Shown here: positions 33,885 through 45,757 of the stretch, piece after piece
Position numbering within the stretch: position 1 is the first letter of the stretch
Layout of the letters: each line of letters opens with the position of its first letter
Assembly: GCA_029213195.1 (NCBI GenBank)
Contig: JARGNI010000039.1
Coordinates: 1 to 52,439 of the forward strand
Origin: Verrucomicrobiales bacterium
Lineage (GTDB): Bacteria > Verrucomicrobiota > Verrucomicrobiia > Verrucomicrobiales > DEV007
Direction of reading: 5' to 3'
DNA length: 52,439 nucleotides
The notes under the pieces: generated by a model
The model's database searches: none
What the model saw: only the letters and a program-made list of their open reading frames with translations
Told to the model about the DNA's origin: nothing
Position numbers and translations under genes: made by a program

Positions 33885-36593
33885 ATGAAGCGCTCCCTGA
33901 AATCTCTTTATCCGCTCGTCGCCCTGCCCCTTTTCCTGGGTTCCCTCTATGTGAACGCAGAGGATTCCTATCCCGAGGCTGCCCCGCAGAAAGTTTCCCA
34001 GTCTCTGTTCACGATTCCCGAGGGCTTGGAGGTCACGGTCTGGGCAAGTTCCCCGGACCTCTTCAATCCCACCAACATCGATATCGACAAGGACGGACGC
34101 ATCTGGGTCGCAGAGGGAGTGCGGTATCGTCGCAACCACGAACGCCAACCCGAGGGAGATCGGATCGTCGTGCTCGAGGACACCGATGGCGATGGGAAGG
34201 CCGACTCGAGCCATACCTTCGTCCAGGAGCCTCTGCTCGTCGCCCCTCTTGGGGTTGCCGTCATCGACAATCAGATTGTCGTGTCCCAGCCGCCTCACCT
34301 CCTCGTCTACACGGACGTGGATCGCGACCTGAAATTCGACCCGGAAAAGGACAAGCGAGAAGTGCTCCTGACCGGATTCAACGGACAGAACCACGACCAC
34401 TCCCTCCACTCGGTCACCGTCGGTCCCGATGGGAAGTGGTATTTCAATTCCGGAAACTGCGGAGCCAAGTTCACCGACAAGTCGGGACAGACCTTTTCCG
34501 TTTTTGGATCCTATCGCCCCAAGCCGATCGGCCCCTTCCCCTACCCTCACAATGCTGCCGAGCTCGCAGGACAACCCAGCGATGACGGTCATGTCTACGT
34601 CGGCGGGTTCACCGTACGCATGAACCCCGACGGCACCGATGCCGAGATCATCGGTCACAACTACCGGAACTCCTACGAGCAATCGGTGACGTCTTTCGGC
34701 GATGTCTTTCAAAATGACAACGACGATCCCCCCGCCTGCCGCGTCAGCTGGGTCATGGAGTATGCCAACTTCGGGTTTTCCTCCAACGATGGCCAGAGAA
34801 CCTGGCGCGTCGACAAGCGTCCCGGCCAGACAACCGCCGTGGCCGAATGGCGACAGGACGACCCTGGCATCACCCCGGCAGGCGACGTCTATGGCGGTGG
34901 TTCTCCCACCGGAAACGTCTATTATGAAAACGGCGCGCTGGGGGAAGACTGGGTCGGTACCTTTTTCGCCTGCGAACCCGGACGGAACGTCATTTTCTCG
35001 TATCAGCCAGAACTGGATGGTGCCGGATTCAAACTGGAACGAAGCGACTTCGTGACCAGCAACGCGGAGGGTGAGTTTGCCGGTTCGGACTTTCTCGGAG
35101 GCGGCAACAGCGTCAACAATGCGGAGAAAACTCTCTTTCGCCCCTCGGACATCGCCATCGGACCCGACGGAGCGCTCTACGTTTCGGATTGGTATGATGC
35201 TCGCGTCGGCGGTCACCAGGACCTCGACAAGACCTGTTCCGGGACGATCTACCGGATCGCGCCGAAAGGCTTCCAGCCCAAGATCCCGGCGATGGACCTC
35301 GACACCATCGAGGGACAGGTCACCGCTCTGAAATCTCCCGCTCCGAACATCCGGGCGATCGGGTTTGAGAAACTCAAGGCGCAGGGCCGAGCCGCTCTCG
35401 ATCCAGTTGCCGAGTTGCTCGACGATCCCAATCCTTATATCCAGGCACGGGCCATTTTCCTGCTCTATCAGCTGGGAATCAGCGGCCCACGGGTCGCGGG
35501 CTACCCGGCGGAACAACCCACCGCCGAACGGAAAATCGCCGCCTATCGGGCCATGCGTCGTGCCGGGCTCGACTTTACGGCGAGTGCGATGAGACTCGCC
35601 GCAGATGAGAATCCTGCCGTTCGCCGGGAGGTCGCGCTCTCGATGCGAAACGAGTCCATCGAGACGGCAAAAGAGATTCTCGTGATGATCGCCTCCGGTT
35701 TCGACGGAGAAGATCGCAGCTATCTCGAAGCGCTCGGAACGGGGGCCGCGGGAAAAGAAAAGGAAGTCTATCTCGCGATCAAGTCGGCGATGGGGAATGA
35801 CGACCCGCGTGCCTGGAGCGAGCCGTTTGCGGCCATTGCCTGGCGACTTCATCCATCCTCCGCAGTGGATGACTTCCTGGCACGAGCCAAGTCGGAGAAC
35901 CTTCCTCGAAACCTCCGCAAGCAGGCCCTCGACGCGCTCGCCTTCATCCAGACGAAAGCGGCCGCCGATGCGATGCTGACCTTCTCCATGCTCGATACGC
36001 CCCTCAAGGCCGATGCCGTCTGGTGGCTGATGAACCGAGCCAACAATCACTGGAAATCCTACGACCTCATGACGCAGCTCAAGGATCGTGGGATCTACGA
36101 CCCGGCGGAGGTCGTGATCCAGGAAATCGTCACCCCGAAGCCTGACGATGCGATGAAGAAGGCGCTCACCGTCGAAGGTGTCCTGGAACTGACAGGCGAT
36201 CCCGTCCGCGGAAAAGCAGTCTCAGCTCGCTGCATCATGTGTCATGAAGTAGGAGGACTCGGAGTCCAATACGGCCCTCCTCTCGCCGGTTGGGGCAAGG
36301 GGCAGACCCGGGAGGTCATTGCCCGGTCCCTCGTCGAGCCCAGCGCGGATATCGCTCATGGATTTGACGGAACGGAACTCAAGACCAAGGATGACAAGAC
36401 CATCCACGGACTTCTCATCCAGGACGGCAACCCCTCCATCATCGTCAGCATGGGTGGTGTTACCCAGATGATTCCCAAGGGGAAAATCCAGTCGAAAAAG
36501 AAGCTCGATCGATCCCTCATGATGAGCGCCGCGCAGCTTGGGCTCACCGCCCAGGAAGTGGCTGATCTCGTTGCCTATCTGCAGGAGAATTAA
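33885..36593 (+). CDS. PVC-type membrane-bound dehydrogenase/HEAT/cytochrome c protein
   Basis: A 902-residue exported protein with the plan typical of PVC bacteria. The signal peptide ends near VNA-ED (about residue 25). A beta-propeller (sorbosone/glucose-dehydrogenase-like) has I-D-I-D-K-D-G-R-I-W-V-A-E-G and I-A-I-G-P-D-G-A-L-Y-V-S-D-W blades. A helical HEAT-like section lies around residues 480-750, and a C-terminal cytochrome c domain has its haem site C-I-M-C-H near residue 783 and a late Met ligand region (S-M-G-G-V-T-Q-M-I-P). It likely oxidises a sugar or other organic substrate in the periplasm and passes electrons on; the substrate is unknown. Two ATG codons lie three bases apart in the leader; ATG 33885-33887 is in frame. 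Confidence 0.85.
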   Translation: MKRSLKSLYPLVALPLFLGSLYVNAEDSYPEAAPQKVSQSLFTIPEGLEVTVWASSPDLFNPTNIDIDKDGRIWVAEGVRYRRNHERQPEGDRIVVLEDTDGDGKADSSHTFVQEPLLVAPLGVAVIDNQIVVSQPPHLLVYTDVDRDLKFDPEKDKREVLLTGFNGQNHDHSLHSVTVGPDGKWYFNSGNCGAKFTDKSGQTFSVFGSYRPKPIGPFPYPHNAAELAGQPSDDGHVYVGGFTVRMNPDGTDAEIIGHNYRNSYEQSVTSFGDVFQNDNDDPPACRVSWVMEYANFGFSSNDGQRTWRVDKRPGQTTAVAEWRQDDPGITPAGDVYGGGSPTGNVYYENGALGEDWVGTFFACEPGRNVIFSYQPELDGAGFKLERSDFVTSNAEGEFAGSDFLGGGNSVNNAEKTLFRPSDIAIGPDGALYVSDWYDARVGGHQDLDKTCSGTIYRIAPKGFQPKIPAMDLDTIEGQVTALKSPAPNIRAIGFEKLKAQGRAALDPVAELLDDPNPYIQARAIFLLYQLGISGPRVAGYPAEQPTAERKIAAYRAMRRAGLDFTASAMRLAADENPAVRREVALSMRNESIETAKEILVMIASGFDGEDRSYLEALGTGAAGKEKEVYLAIKSAMGNDDPRAWSEPFAAIAWRLHPSSAVDDFLARAKSENLPRNLRKQALDALAFIQTKAAADAMLTFSMLDTPLKADAVWWLMNRANNHWKSYDLMTQLKDRGIYDPAEVVIQEIVTPKPDDAMKKALTVEGVLELTGDPVRGKAVSARCIMCHEVGGLGVQYGPPLAGWGKGQTREVIARSLVEPSADIAHGFDGTELKTKDDKTIHGLLIQDGNPSIIVSMGGVTQMIPKGKIQSKKKLDRSLMMSAAQLGLTAQEVADLVAYLQEN

Positions 36594-36617
36594 GCGAGTC
36601 TAGAGCTCCTTTCCCAA

Positions 36618-36641
36618 GACTCGCCCACTATCGGGTGAGTC
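36618..36641 (+). other. Stem-loop 3' of the PVC cytochrome gene
   Basis: A 9-bp stem (36618-36626 with 36633-36641, one G-T pair) lies 25 bp past the stop. A T/C-rich but not T-only stretch follows, so it may be a weak terminator or an mRNA 3'-end stem. Confidence 0.45.
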
Positions 36642-36716
36642 GACTCTCTTCGGCCCCCCATTCCACCCGGTTGCCCGGCCTGAGGAACAGGGTCAGATCC
36701 CCGATTCAACCCTGTC

Positions 36717-36766
36717 GATCCCCGATTTCCACCCGGGAAATCGGGTCGAATTCCGGGGATTTTTTC
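36717..36766 (+). terminator. Compound terminator before gyrB
   Basis: A perfect 10-bp stem (36721-36730 with 36736-36745) is nested in an outer ATCCCC/GGGGAT pairing (36718-36723 with 36755-36760) that runs into T6. GATCCCCGATT also occurs 21 bp earlier (36696-36706). The structure separates the PVC cytochrome gene from gyrB. Confidence 0.6.
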
Positions 36767-36858
36767 GTAAAAAAACCGATTTTTCGGAGATCTTAACTAA
36801 TCGAGGCTAAAAAGCGGAAAAAACACCCTGTTTTTGCCCTCGAAAACGGCGCAAACCA

Positions 36859-39586
<2,728 letters not shown>

Positions 39587-39621
39587 GGGTCAAGGGACAC
39601 CGGTCAAGAGTCATGGGTTCA
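39587..39621 (+). repeat. Left heptad array
   Basis: Five consecutive seven-base units read GGGTCAA, GGGACAC, CGGTCAA, GAGTCAT and GGGTTCA, starting one base after the gyrB stop. They are degenerate copies of GGGTCAC. Confidence 0.8.
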
Positions 39622-39626
39622 CGAGC

Positions 39627-39986
39627 ATGGATATCGAAGATTTGGAGATCTACCGAGAAGCGATGCGGATTGGTGACCAGGTCTGGGATCATGTCACTGA
39701 ATGGACCTTTTTTGAAAAAGACACGGTCGGTAAACAATGGGTCCGCTGCACAGACTCGATTGCAGCGAACATCTCAGAGGGCTATGGCCGCTTCCACTAC
39801 CTCGAGAACAAGAAATTCTGCTACTACTCGAGAAGCTCTCTCGATGAAACTCTCACTTTTTTGGAAAAGGCTGCGACCCGAAACCTCATTCCTGAATCCA
39901 ATGCCCTGCAGCTGAAAAACGATCTGACGATTCTGCGCAAACGCCTCAATTCCTACATCCGAAGCATTGGTCCTCGTGACCAGTGA
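39627..39986 (+). CDS. Four-helix-bundle protein (S23/IVP family)
   Basis: A 119-residue helical protein of the S23/intervening-sequence family. It starts M-D-I-E-D-L-E-I-Y-R-E-A, and the signature D-S-I-A-A-N-I-S-E-G-Y-G-R near residue 50 is followed by S-R-S-S-L-D-E-T. Relatives are encoded inside 23S rRNA intervening sequences or as stand-alone genes, and similar bundles serve as accessory proteins of diversity-generating retroelements. Function is unknown. ATG 39627 is the family start; the open frame extends 75 codons back into gyrB but is a shadow there. The stop codon lies in the right repeat. It is oriented with gyrB and gyrA and probably read through with them. Confidence 0.85.
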   Translation: MDIEDLEIYREAMRIGDQVWDHVTEWTFFEKDTVGKQWVRCTDSIAANISEGYGRFHYLENKKFCYYSRSSLDETLTFLEKAATRNLIPESNALQLKNDLTILRKRLNSYIRSIGPRDQ

Positions 39987-39996
39987 CCCGTGACCC
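39969..39996 (-). repeat. Right heptad array
   Basis: Read on the minus strand these are four heptads GGGTCAC, GGGTCAC, TGGTCAC and GAGGACC. They are the inverted partner of the left array and overlap the last codons and stop of the four-helix-bundle gene. Confidence 0.8.
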
Positions 39997-40008
39997 CCAA
40001 CTTTCCTT

Positions 40009-42693
40009 ATGGCTGACAACGATCCTGCCCCAGAAACCCCACCTTACGAAAGTGACATCGAGCCCATTTCCGTGGCGGATGAGATGTCCAATTCGTTCCT
40101 CGACTATTCCATGTCGGTGATCATCTCGCGGGCATTGCCGGATGCTCGTGATGGCTTGAAGCCTTCGCAACGGCGCATTCTCCTCGCGATGAACGACCTC
40201 GGTCTCGCTCCGGGCAAGAATTACCGAAAGTGCGCCAAGATCTGTGGTGATACCTCCGGTAACTACCACCCACACGGTGAAGCGACGATCTACCCGACAC
40301 TCGTGAACATGGCACAGCCATGGACGATGCGGGAAATCCTGATCCAAGGTCAGGGAAACTTTGGTTCGGTCGAAGGTGACCCTCCCGCAGCGATGCGATA
40401 TACCGAGGCCCGTCTCACCCACGTCGGTCATGTTCTCATGACGGACATGGAGAAAGACACGGTCGATTTCGTCCAGAACTACGACGAAACTCGCCAGGAG
40501 CCCGTCGTCTTCCCCGCCGCGATTCCCAATCTCCTCGTCAACGGAGGAACCGGTATCGCCGTCGGTATGGCGACGAACATCCCGCCGCACAACCTCGGTG
40601 AAGTGATCGATGGGGTCTGCGCGACGATCGACAATCCCGACATCACCCACGAAGAACTTCTCCAGCTGATCAAGGGCCCTGATTTCCCGACCGGATGTAC
40701 CATCCTCGGACAAAAGGGAGTCGAGGATTACTCCCGCACCGGTCGTGGTTCGATCCGGGTCCGGGGCCGGGCCACCGTCGAAGAGACGAAGACAGGTAAG
40801 GAGCAGATCATCATCACAGAGATCCCCTACGTCGTGAACCGAGCCCGTCTCGTCGAGCGGATCGCGGAATTGGCGAACCTGAAAATTCTCCCCGAGATCT
40901 CGGCAGTCCGGGATGAGTCCGACGAGAACACCCGCGTCGTGGTGGATCTGAAGCGGGACTCCCGCGCCCAGGTTGTCCTCAACAATCTCTACAAGCACAC
41001 CGCTCTCGAGTCGTCCTACTCGGCCAACATGCTGGCGATCGACGATCGTCGTCCCAAGCTCCTCTCGGTGAAAGACGCGCTCGTTTGCTACATCGAGCAT
41101 CGTCGCGAAGTGATCCTTCGACGCACCCGCTGGCTCCTCGCCCAGGCAGAGAAGAACGCAGAGAAGCTGGAAGCCTATCTCCTCGCCCTCGGAAATCTCG
41201 ACGACTTCATCAAGATGATCCGCGATTCCAAGACACGGGATGAAGCACGTGAGAAAATCAAGGCCTACACTTTCAAGCCCGAAGAAGTCGAAGCACTCGG
41301 TATCCTCCTTCGGGATCAACCCAGTCTCCAGATCCAACCCGGTCTCTATGTCTTCACCGACACGCAGGTGAATCACATTCTCGAACTGCGCCTCTACCAG
41401 CTGGTCGGACTCGAGCGAGACAAGATCAAGGCGGACTACGATGAACTGATCGAAACGATCAAGGACCTCCTCGACATCATCGCCCGAGAGGAACGAGTTC
41501 TCCAGATCATCAAGGACGAGCTTCGCGAGATCCAGGCGAAGTGGGCCACTCCACGGAAGACCGATTTTGCTGCCTACGAAGGTGAAATCGCCAATGTCGA
41601 TCTCATCGCCAACGAGTCCAATGTCATCACGATTTCTCATCGTGGCTACATCAAGCGAACTCTCGCTACGGAATTCCGAACCCAGGCCCGGGGCGGGAAA
41701 GGGCTCAAGGGAATGGAAACCCGTGAAGTCGTCGACGAGGAGGATGAAAAGGATTTCGTCGAACACCTCTTCGCGGCCACTTCGCACGATTACCTCATGT
41801 TCTTCACGAACACGGGACGCGTCTACATCGAGCGGGTCTTTCAGATTCCGGAAGGCAGCCGGGTGTCCAAGGGGCGTTCGATCAAGAACCTCCTCAATCT
41901 GCAGCAGGACGAGAAGATCGCGGCTGTTCTCCGAATCGAAGCCGTAGGCAACGAGGACAAGGATGCCACCTTCGTTGAAGATCAATTCGTCCTCTTTGCG
42001 ACCCGCAGTGGAAAAGTGAAGAAGACCAAGCTCTCCGACTTCCGCAATTTCCGGAAGGATGGAATCATCGCGATCAAGATCGAGGAAGGAAACGAACTCA
42101 TCGATGTGAAGATGACCGATGGCACCGACGACATCTCCCTGGTGACCAGCAAAGGATACGCAGTCCGCACCAACGAGTCGAACATCCGCTCGATGGGTCG
42201 CCCCTCCGCCGGGGTGGCCGGGATCCGTCCTGGCGACGATGACTTCCTCGTTTCGCTGGCTGTCGTCGACAACAGCGAACAGCTTCTCGTCGTCAGTGAA
42301 AAAGGCCTTGGAAAGCGAACTCCCTTTGAAGACTATCCGACCAAGGGCCGCGGCGGAAAAGGGGTCATCACGATGAAAGTGACCGAGAAAACGGGGCGCG
42401 TCGTCAAGGCACTCCGTGTTTCCGAGGATGACGATGTCATGCTGATGACGAACAAAGGGCAATCCGTCCGCATCAAGGCCTCCAGTGCCAGACTCACCGG
42501 TCGAAATGCCCAGGGAGTGATCCTGATGAAGACCAAGGACGGAGAATCGATCCAGGACATCGCGCGCGTCGTCAATGAAGAGGACGAGGCGGAAACGGAA
42601 GAAGCCGCGGATGCCGGAGCCATAGCTGACGGAGACGGAACCGGAGCCGATGCGAATCCCGAAACCGCTTCCCCTTCCGACGAGCAAGAGTAA
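40009..42693 (+). CDS. gyrA: DNA gyrase subunit A
   Basis: The 894-residue GyrA carries the DNA breakage domain with catalytic Tyr131 (A-A-M-R-Y-T-E-A-R), and a C-terminal beta-pinwheel whose GyrA-box reads Q-A-R-G-G-K-G near residues 558-564 (canonical second residue Arg or Lys). The quinolone-determining stretch is H-P-H-G-E-A-T-I-Y-P: where E. coli has Ser83 and Asp87 this protein has Ala92 and Pro96. The last 40 residues are acidic (Glu/Asp/Ala). No Shine-Dalgarno precedes ATG 40009, which lies 11 bp after the right heptad repeat. The M42 peptidase follows 20 bp later. Confidence 0.97.
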   Translation: MADNDPAPETPPYESDIEPISVADEMSNSFLDYSMSVIISRALPDARDGLKPSQRRILLAMNDLGLAPGKNYRKCAKICGDTSGNYHPHGEATIYPTLVNMAQPWTMREILIQGQGNFGSVEGDPPAAMRYTEARLTHVGHVLMTDMEKDTVDFVQNYDETRQEPVVFPAAIPNLLVNGGTGIAVGMATNIPPHNLGEVIDGVCATIDNPDITHEELLQLIKGPDFPTGCTILGQKGVEDYSRTGRGSIRVRGRATVEETKTGKEQIIITEIPYVVNRARLVERIAELANLKILPEISAVRDESDENTRVVVDLKRDSRAQVVLNNLYKHTALESSYSANMLAIDDRRPKLLSVKDALVCYIEHRREVILRRTRWLLAQAEKNAEKLEAYLLALGNLDDFIKMIRDSKTRDEAREKIKAYTFKPEEVEALGILLRDQPSLQIQPGLYVFTDTQVNHILELRLYQLVGLERDKIKADYDELIETIKDLLDIIAREERVLQIIKDELREIQAKWATPRKTDFAAYEGEIANVDLIANESNVITISHRGYIKRTLATEFRTQARGGKGLKGMETREVVDEEDEKDFVEHLFAATSHDYLMFFTNTGRVYIERVFQIPEGSRVSKGRSIKNLLNLQQDEKIAAVLRIEAVGNEDKDATFVEDQFVLFATRSGKVKKTKLSDFRNFRKDGIIAIKIEEGNELIDVKMTDGTDDISLVTSKGYAVRTNESNIRSMGRPSAGVAGIRPGDDDFLVSLAVVDNSEQLLVVSEKGLGKRTPFEDYPTKGRGGKGVITMKVTEKTGRVVKALRVSEDDDVMLMTNKGQSVRIKASSARLTGRNAQGVILMKTKDGESIQDIARVVNEEDEAETEEAADAGAIADGDGTGADANPETASPSDEQE

Positions 42694-42713
42694 TCCTCAA
42701 CGCCTCTCTTCCC

Positions 42714-43787
42714 ATGGACAAAGACGCCGAATCTTTCCTCTACGAACTCCTCAACACTCCCAGCCCGACCGGTTTCGAAGCGCCGGGACAACGGGTCTGG
42801 GCCAATCGTTGCCGCCAGTTTGCCGATTCCGTCGATAGCGATGCCTACGGTAATGCCTGGGCAACCGTGAATGGCACCGACCCGGATGCCCCCACGGTGA
42901 TGATCGAGGCCCACGCCGACGAGATTGGGTTCATGGTCAAGTGGATCGACAGCGACGGCTTTCTTCGAGTCGATCGCATCGGAGGTTCCGACTGGGCCAC
43001 GGCACGAGGTCGTCGCCTTACCTTCTACGGCGACAAGGGCGAGGTGACGGGAATCGTCGGAAACACGGCGATCCATATCCGGGATCGGAAGGACGGCGAG
43101 AAAGCCCCCGAAGTGCACGAACTCTATGTCGATATCGGAGCCAGTTCTCCAGAGGAAGCCGCCGAAATGGGAATTCGCGTGGGTCATCCCGGTGTCTATG
43201 CCGATGCCGCGCAACCGTTTGGAAAAAATCAGATCGTTGGTCGCGCGCTCGACAACCGCATCGGAGGTTTCATTATCTCCGAGGTCACCCGCCGTCTCGC
43301 CGCCGAGAAGCCGTCGGCTTCCTGCGTTGCCCTCAATGCCGTTCAAGAAGAAATCGGAGGCTATGGAGCGACGATGGCTTCCTATCGCCTTCATCCGGAC
43401 CTCTGTCTCGTTCTCGACGTGACGCATGCGACGGATAGCCCCGACATCAAGCATGCCCAGCACGGTCATGTGAAGCTGGGAGAAGGACCGTCCCTGACCC
43501 ACGGCACGGCGAACCATCCGCTCATGGTCGATCGTCTCATCGAACTTGGAAAAGATCTTGAGATTCCCCTGCAGCACGAAGCGTCATCTCGTTTCACCGG
43601 AACGGATACGGACTCGATCTATCACCAGCAGGGCGGAATCCCAAGCGCCCTGGTTTCCCTTCCGCTCCGCTACATGCACTCGGTCGTGGAAATGGCGGAC
43701 TTCGATGATGTCCAGCGCGTGATCGATCTCATGACCGGCTTTGTCCTTTCGGTCAAGGCTGGCGATACCTTCGCCATCGAGATCTAG
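42714..43787 (+). CDS. M42-family aminopeptidase
   Basis: A 357-residue cobalt/zinc aminopeptidase of the tetrahedral (TET) type. Metal and catalytic residues are in A-H-A-D-E-I-G-F, R-A-L-D-N-R-I-G-G, Q-E-E-I-G-G-Y-G, D-V-T-H-A-T-D and the late R-Y-M-H-S-V-V-E. It removes N-terminal residues from peptides in the cytoplasm. It is transcribed behind gyrA (20-bp gap) although functionally unrelated. A perfect CCGCTAGCGG palindrome (43796-43805) stands in the 19-bp gap to the convergent SGNH hydrolase. Confidence 0.9.
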   Translation: MDKDAESFLYELLNTPSPTGFEAPGQRVWANRCRQFADSVDSDAYGNAWATVNGTDPDAPTVMIEAHADEIGFMVKWIDSDGFLRVDRIGGSDWATARGRRLTFYGDKGEVTGIVGNTAIHIRDRKDGEKAPEVHELYVDIGASSPEEAAEMGIRVGHPGVYADAAQPFGKNQIVGRALDNRIGGFIISEVTRRLAAEKPSASCVALNAVQEEIGGYGATMASYRLHPDLCLVLDVTHATDSPDIKHAQHGHVKLGEGPSLTHGTANHPLMVDRLIELGKDLEIPLQHEASSRFTGTDTDSIYHQQGGIPSALVSLPLRYMHSVVEMADFDDVQRVIDLMTGFVLSVKAGDTFAIEI

Positions 43788-43806
43788 AAGTGCTCCGCTA
43801 GCGGCC

Positions 43807-44559
43807 TCACGGAGTTCGTGCCAACGTAGCTTCGATGACCGGGACCACTTCGTCGGCCCAGATCTTGTAGCCCTTCGCATTGGGATGAAGAGCATCCGGC
43901 ATGATCCTGGCCGGGAGATTGCCCTCGGCATCCAGGAAAACATCCCAGAGCGGCACCCAGTTTACGCTGGCCAGTTCTCCGAATTTTTCGAGAAGCCGAT
44001 TGGTCTGAACCACGGTCTGTCTCATCGGATCGCCCGGGGTGTTCCCACGGGGAAAAATGGCGTGGAGAAGAACCACACTGTCAGGAAACTTTTTCTGCAG
44101 CTCTGCGAGGATGGCACGAACACCTCGAGCCACTTTCTCGGGAGGATCCTTATGCAATCCGATATTGTTGGTCCCGATCATGAGAACGATTACCCGGGGA
44201 GAAATCCCCTCCAATGCTCCTCCCTCGGTGATTCTCCAGAGCACATTCTGAGTAGTATCTCCTCCGATCCCAAAATTGGCGGCCTTCAGTGGAGCGAGTC
44301 GTTCATTCCAGATTTCGAGCCCTCGGGTGTCCCAGCACTCCGTGATCGAGTCACCGAGAAAGAGAACATCGACATCTCCCTCCCCGGCCCGCTTGAGATC
44401 CTCGGTGTGAAACCAGCGCCACTTCTCCAGATCCATCCACGGATACTCGATGACCCGTGGGGTCGGAACATCGCTGCGCTGCTCCTCCCCGCATACTTCT
44501 CTCGAGAGCAGACCCAGGCTCAGGGAAAAAAGCAGAAGGCAGAAAACAAAGCGAGTCAT
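43807..44559 (-). CDS. Secreted SGNH/GDSL hydrolase (PAF-acetylhydrolase-like)
   Basis: The 250-residue protein has a signal peptide (MTRFVFCLLLFSLSLGLL) and the SGNH blocks: G-D-S-I-T-E with nucleophile Ser71, G-I-G-G-D, G-T-N-N, and D-A-L-H-P-N with the catalytic Asp-His. It resembles PAF-acetylhydrolase-type lipases/esterases and may deacetylate polysaccharides. ATG 44557-44559 is chosen because it begins the signal sequence; the frame is open 40 codons further. It lies 67 bp downstream of the RfaE2-PurN fusion gene on the same strand. Confidence 0.8.
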   Translation of the reverse strand: MTRFVFCLLLFSLSLGLLSREVCGEEQRSDVPTPRVIEYPWMDLEKWRWFHTEDLKRAGEGDVDVLFLGDSITECWDTRGLEIWNERLAPLKAANFGIGGDTTQNVLWRITEGGALEGISPRVIVLMIGTNNIGLHKDPPEKVARGVRAILAELQKKFPDSVVLLHAIFPRGNTPGDPMRQTVVQTNRLLEKFGELASVNWVPLWDVFLDAEGNLPARIMPDALHPNAKGYKIWADEVVPVIEATLARTP

Positions 44560-44626
44560 GTCTAGGGTTGAACCACAAGCGGTCGAAAATAACAAGGCTT
44601 CGAACTTCGGAAAGAGCCTCGCGAAT

Positions 44627-45694
44627 CTATGAGATGCAATCCGCGATGACCTCCGGATAGATACGATGCTCCACGGCATGAATCTTCTCGGTCAGGCTCT
44701 CCACCGTGTCGCTCGAGTCGATCGGAACCTCCTCCTGTCGCAGGACCCTACCCGTATCGACCCCGGCATCCACCAGGTGAACAGTGCACCCCGTTACCTT
44801 CTCGCCCGCTTCGAGCGCCCGCTTCACGGGATGAATCCCGGGATAGGAAGGAAGGAGCGAAGGATGAAGATTGAGGACACGATCCGGAAAAGCGGAAAGA
44901 AGTGGATCTCTGACAATCCTCATGAATCCGGCCAGGATGACCCAATCGACTTCCGCCGCCTCGAGGCGGTCGGTCAGCTCCTTGATCGCCGCATCAGTGA
45001 GTCGTCCTTTTCGATCCGTTCCGGGATCGAGGACGAGCGAGGGAACTCCTGCGGATTTTGCGACCTGGAGGATCCCGGCTTCGGGTACATCGGACAGGAT
45101 CACGGCGACCTCGACATCAAGCGAACCCGCATCCACCGACTTCAAGATCGCTGCCGCATTGCTCCCCTTCCCAGAACCGAGAATGGCAATCTTTGGCTTT
45201 CCGGATCCCGGCTCCTCTTTTGCAATTCGTTTCACCGTCTCACTCGTCGACTGTCCCGGCACCAGCGAGAGAATCCGAATCTCAATTCCGAGACGGTCGA
45301 GCAATTCCTTTTCCTCATCGATGAGGGAATCCGGAGTGTAGTCTCCGCCCTTCGTGTAGATATGGGGGCGGATTTTCTCGATCACACCGGTCGCCCGTTT
45401 CTCGCTGAAAACGACTACATGATCGACAAAGCCGAGGGCACAGAGGATCTCGGCACGATCGGCTTCACAATACACGGGGCGGTCGGGCCCCTTCAGTTCT
45501 CGCACCGATTCGTCGCTGTTGATCGCGACCACCAGTCGGTCGCCCAGGGCCGCCGCTTCCCGAAGATACCGGACATGACCGACATGGAGCACATCGAAAG
45601 CTCCATTGGTCAAAACGAGCTTCCGTCCACTCGCCTCCAACTCTTCTCGCAATTCGCGGATCTCCTCGATGCTGCTGATCATTCCTTCAGACAT
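44627..45694 (-). CDS. RfaE2-like nucleotidyltransferase fused to PurN
   Basis: A single 355-residue frame carries two enzymes. Residues 1-160 form an RfaE2/HldE-C-type nucleotidyltransferase with [11 protein letters not shown] (HxGH at about 37-40) and K-G-G-D-Y; such enzymes adenylylate heptose 1-phosphate for LPS core sugars. Residues 166-355 form phosphoribosylglycinamide formyltransferase, which makes formyl-GAR in purine synthesis, with I-L-G-S-G-K-G-S-N and catalytic Asn275, His277 and Asp313 (L-N-L-H-P-S-L-L-P and V-D-A-G-V-D-T-G). The short join at about 160-166 has no frameshift. No other purine or heptose gene is adjacent. Both active sites look intact. Confidence 0.85.
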   Translation of the reverse strand: MSEGMISSIEEIRELREELEASGRKLVLTNGAFDVLHVGHVRYLREAAALGDRLVVAINSDESVRELKGPDRPVYCEADRAEILCALGFVDHVVVFSEKRATGVIEKIRPHIYTKGGDYTPDSLIDEEKELLDRLGIEIRILSLVPGQSTSETVKRIAKEEPGSGKPKIAILGSGKGSNAAAILKSVDAGSLDVEVAVILSDVPEAGILQVAKSAGVPSLVLDPGTDRKGRLTDAAIKELTDRLEAAEVDWVILAGFMRIVRDPLLSAFPDRVLNLHPSLLPSYPGIHPVKRALEAGEKVTGCTVHLVDAGVDTGRVLRQEEVPIDSSDTVESLTEKIHAVEHRIYPEVIADCIS

Positions 45695-45757
45695 GGACTT
45701 TCAACTACGCCACAATTTCCCCTTTTCACAAACCCGTTTTCCACGGAGACTACCGCC

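Noticed and set aside
33723-36050. 775-codon minus-strand frame opposite the PVC cytochrome gene
   Set aside because: The plus strand has signal peptide, propeller and CxxCH; the antisense frame has none.
39946-42687. 913-codon minus-strand frame opposite gyrA
   Set aside because: A shadow of gyrA caused by rare use of codons whose complements are stops; no recognisable domain.
44666-45757. N-terminal extension of the M29 aminopeptidase frame
   Set aside because: Antisense to the RfaE2-PurN gene; family start and Shine-Dalgarno are at 45758.
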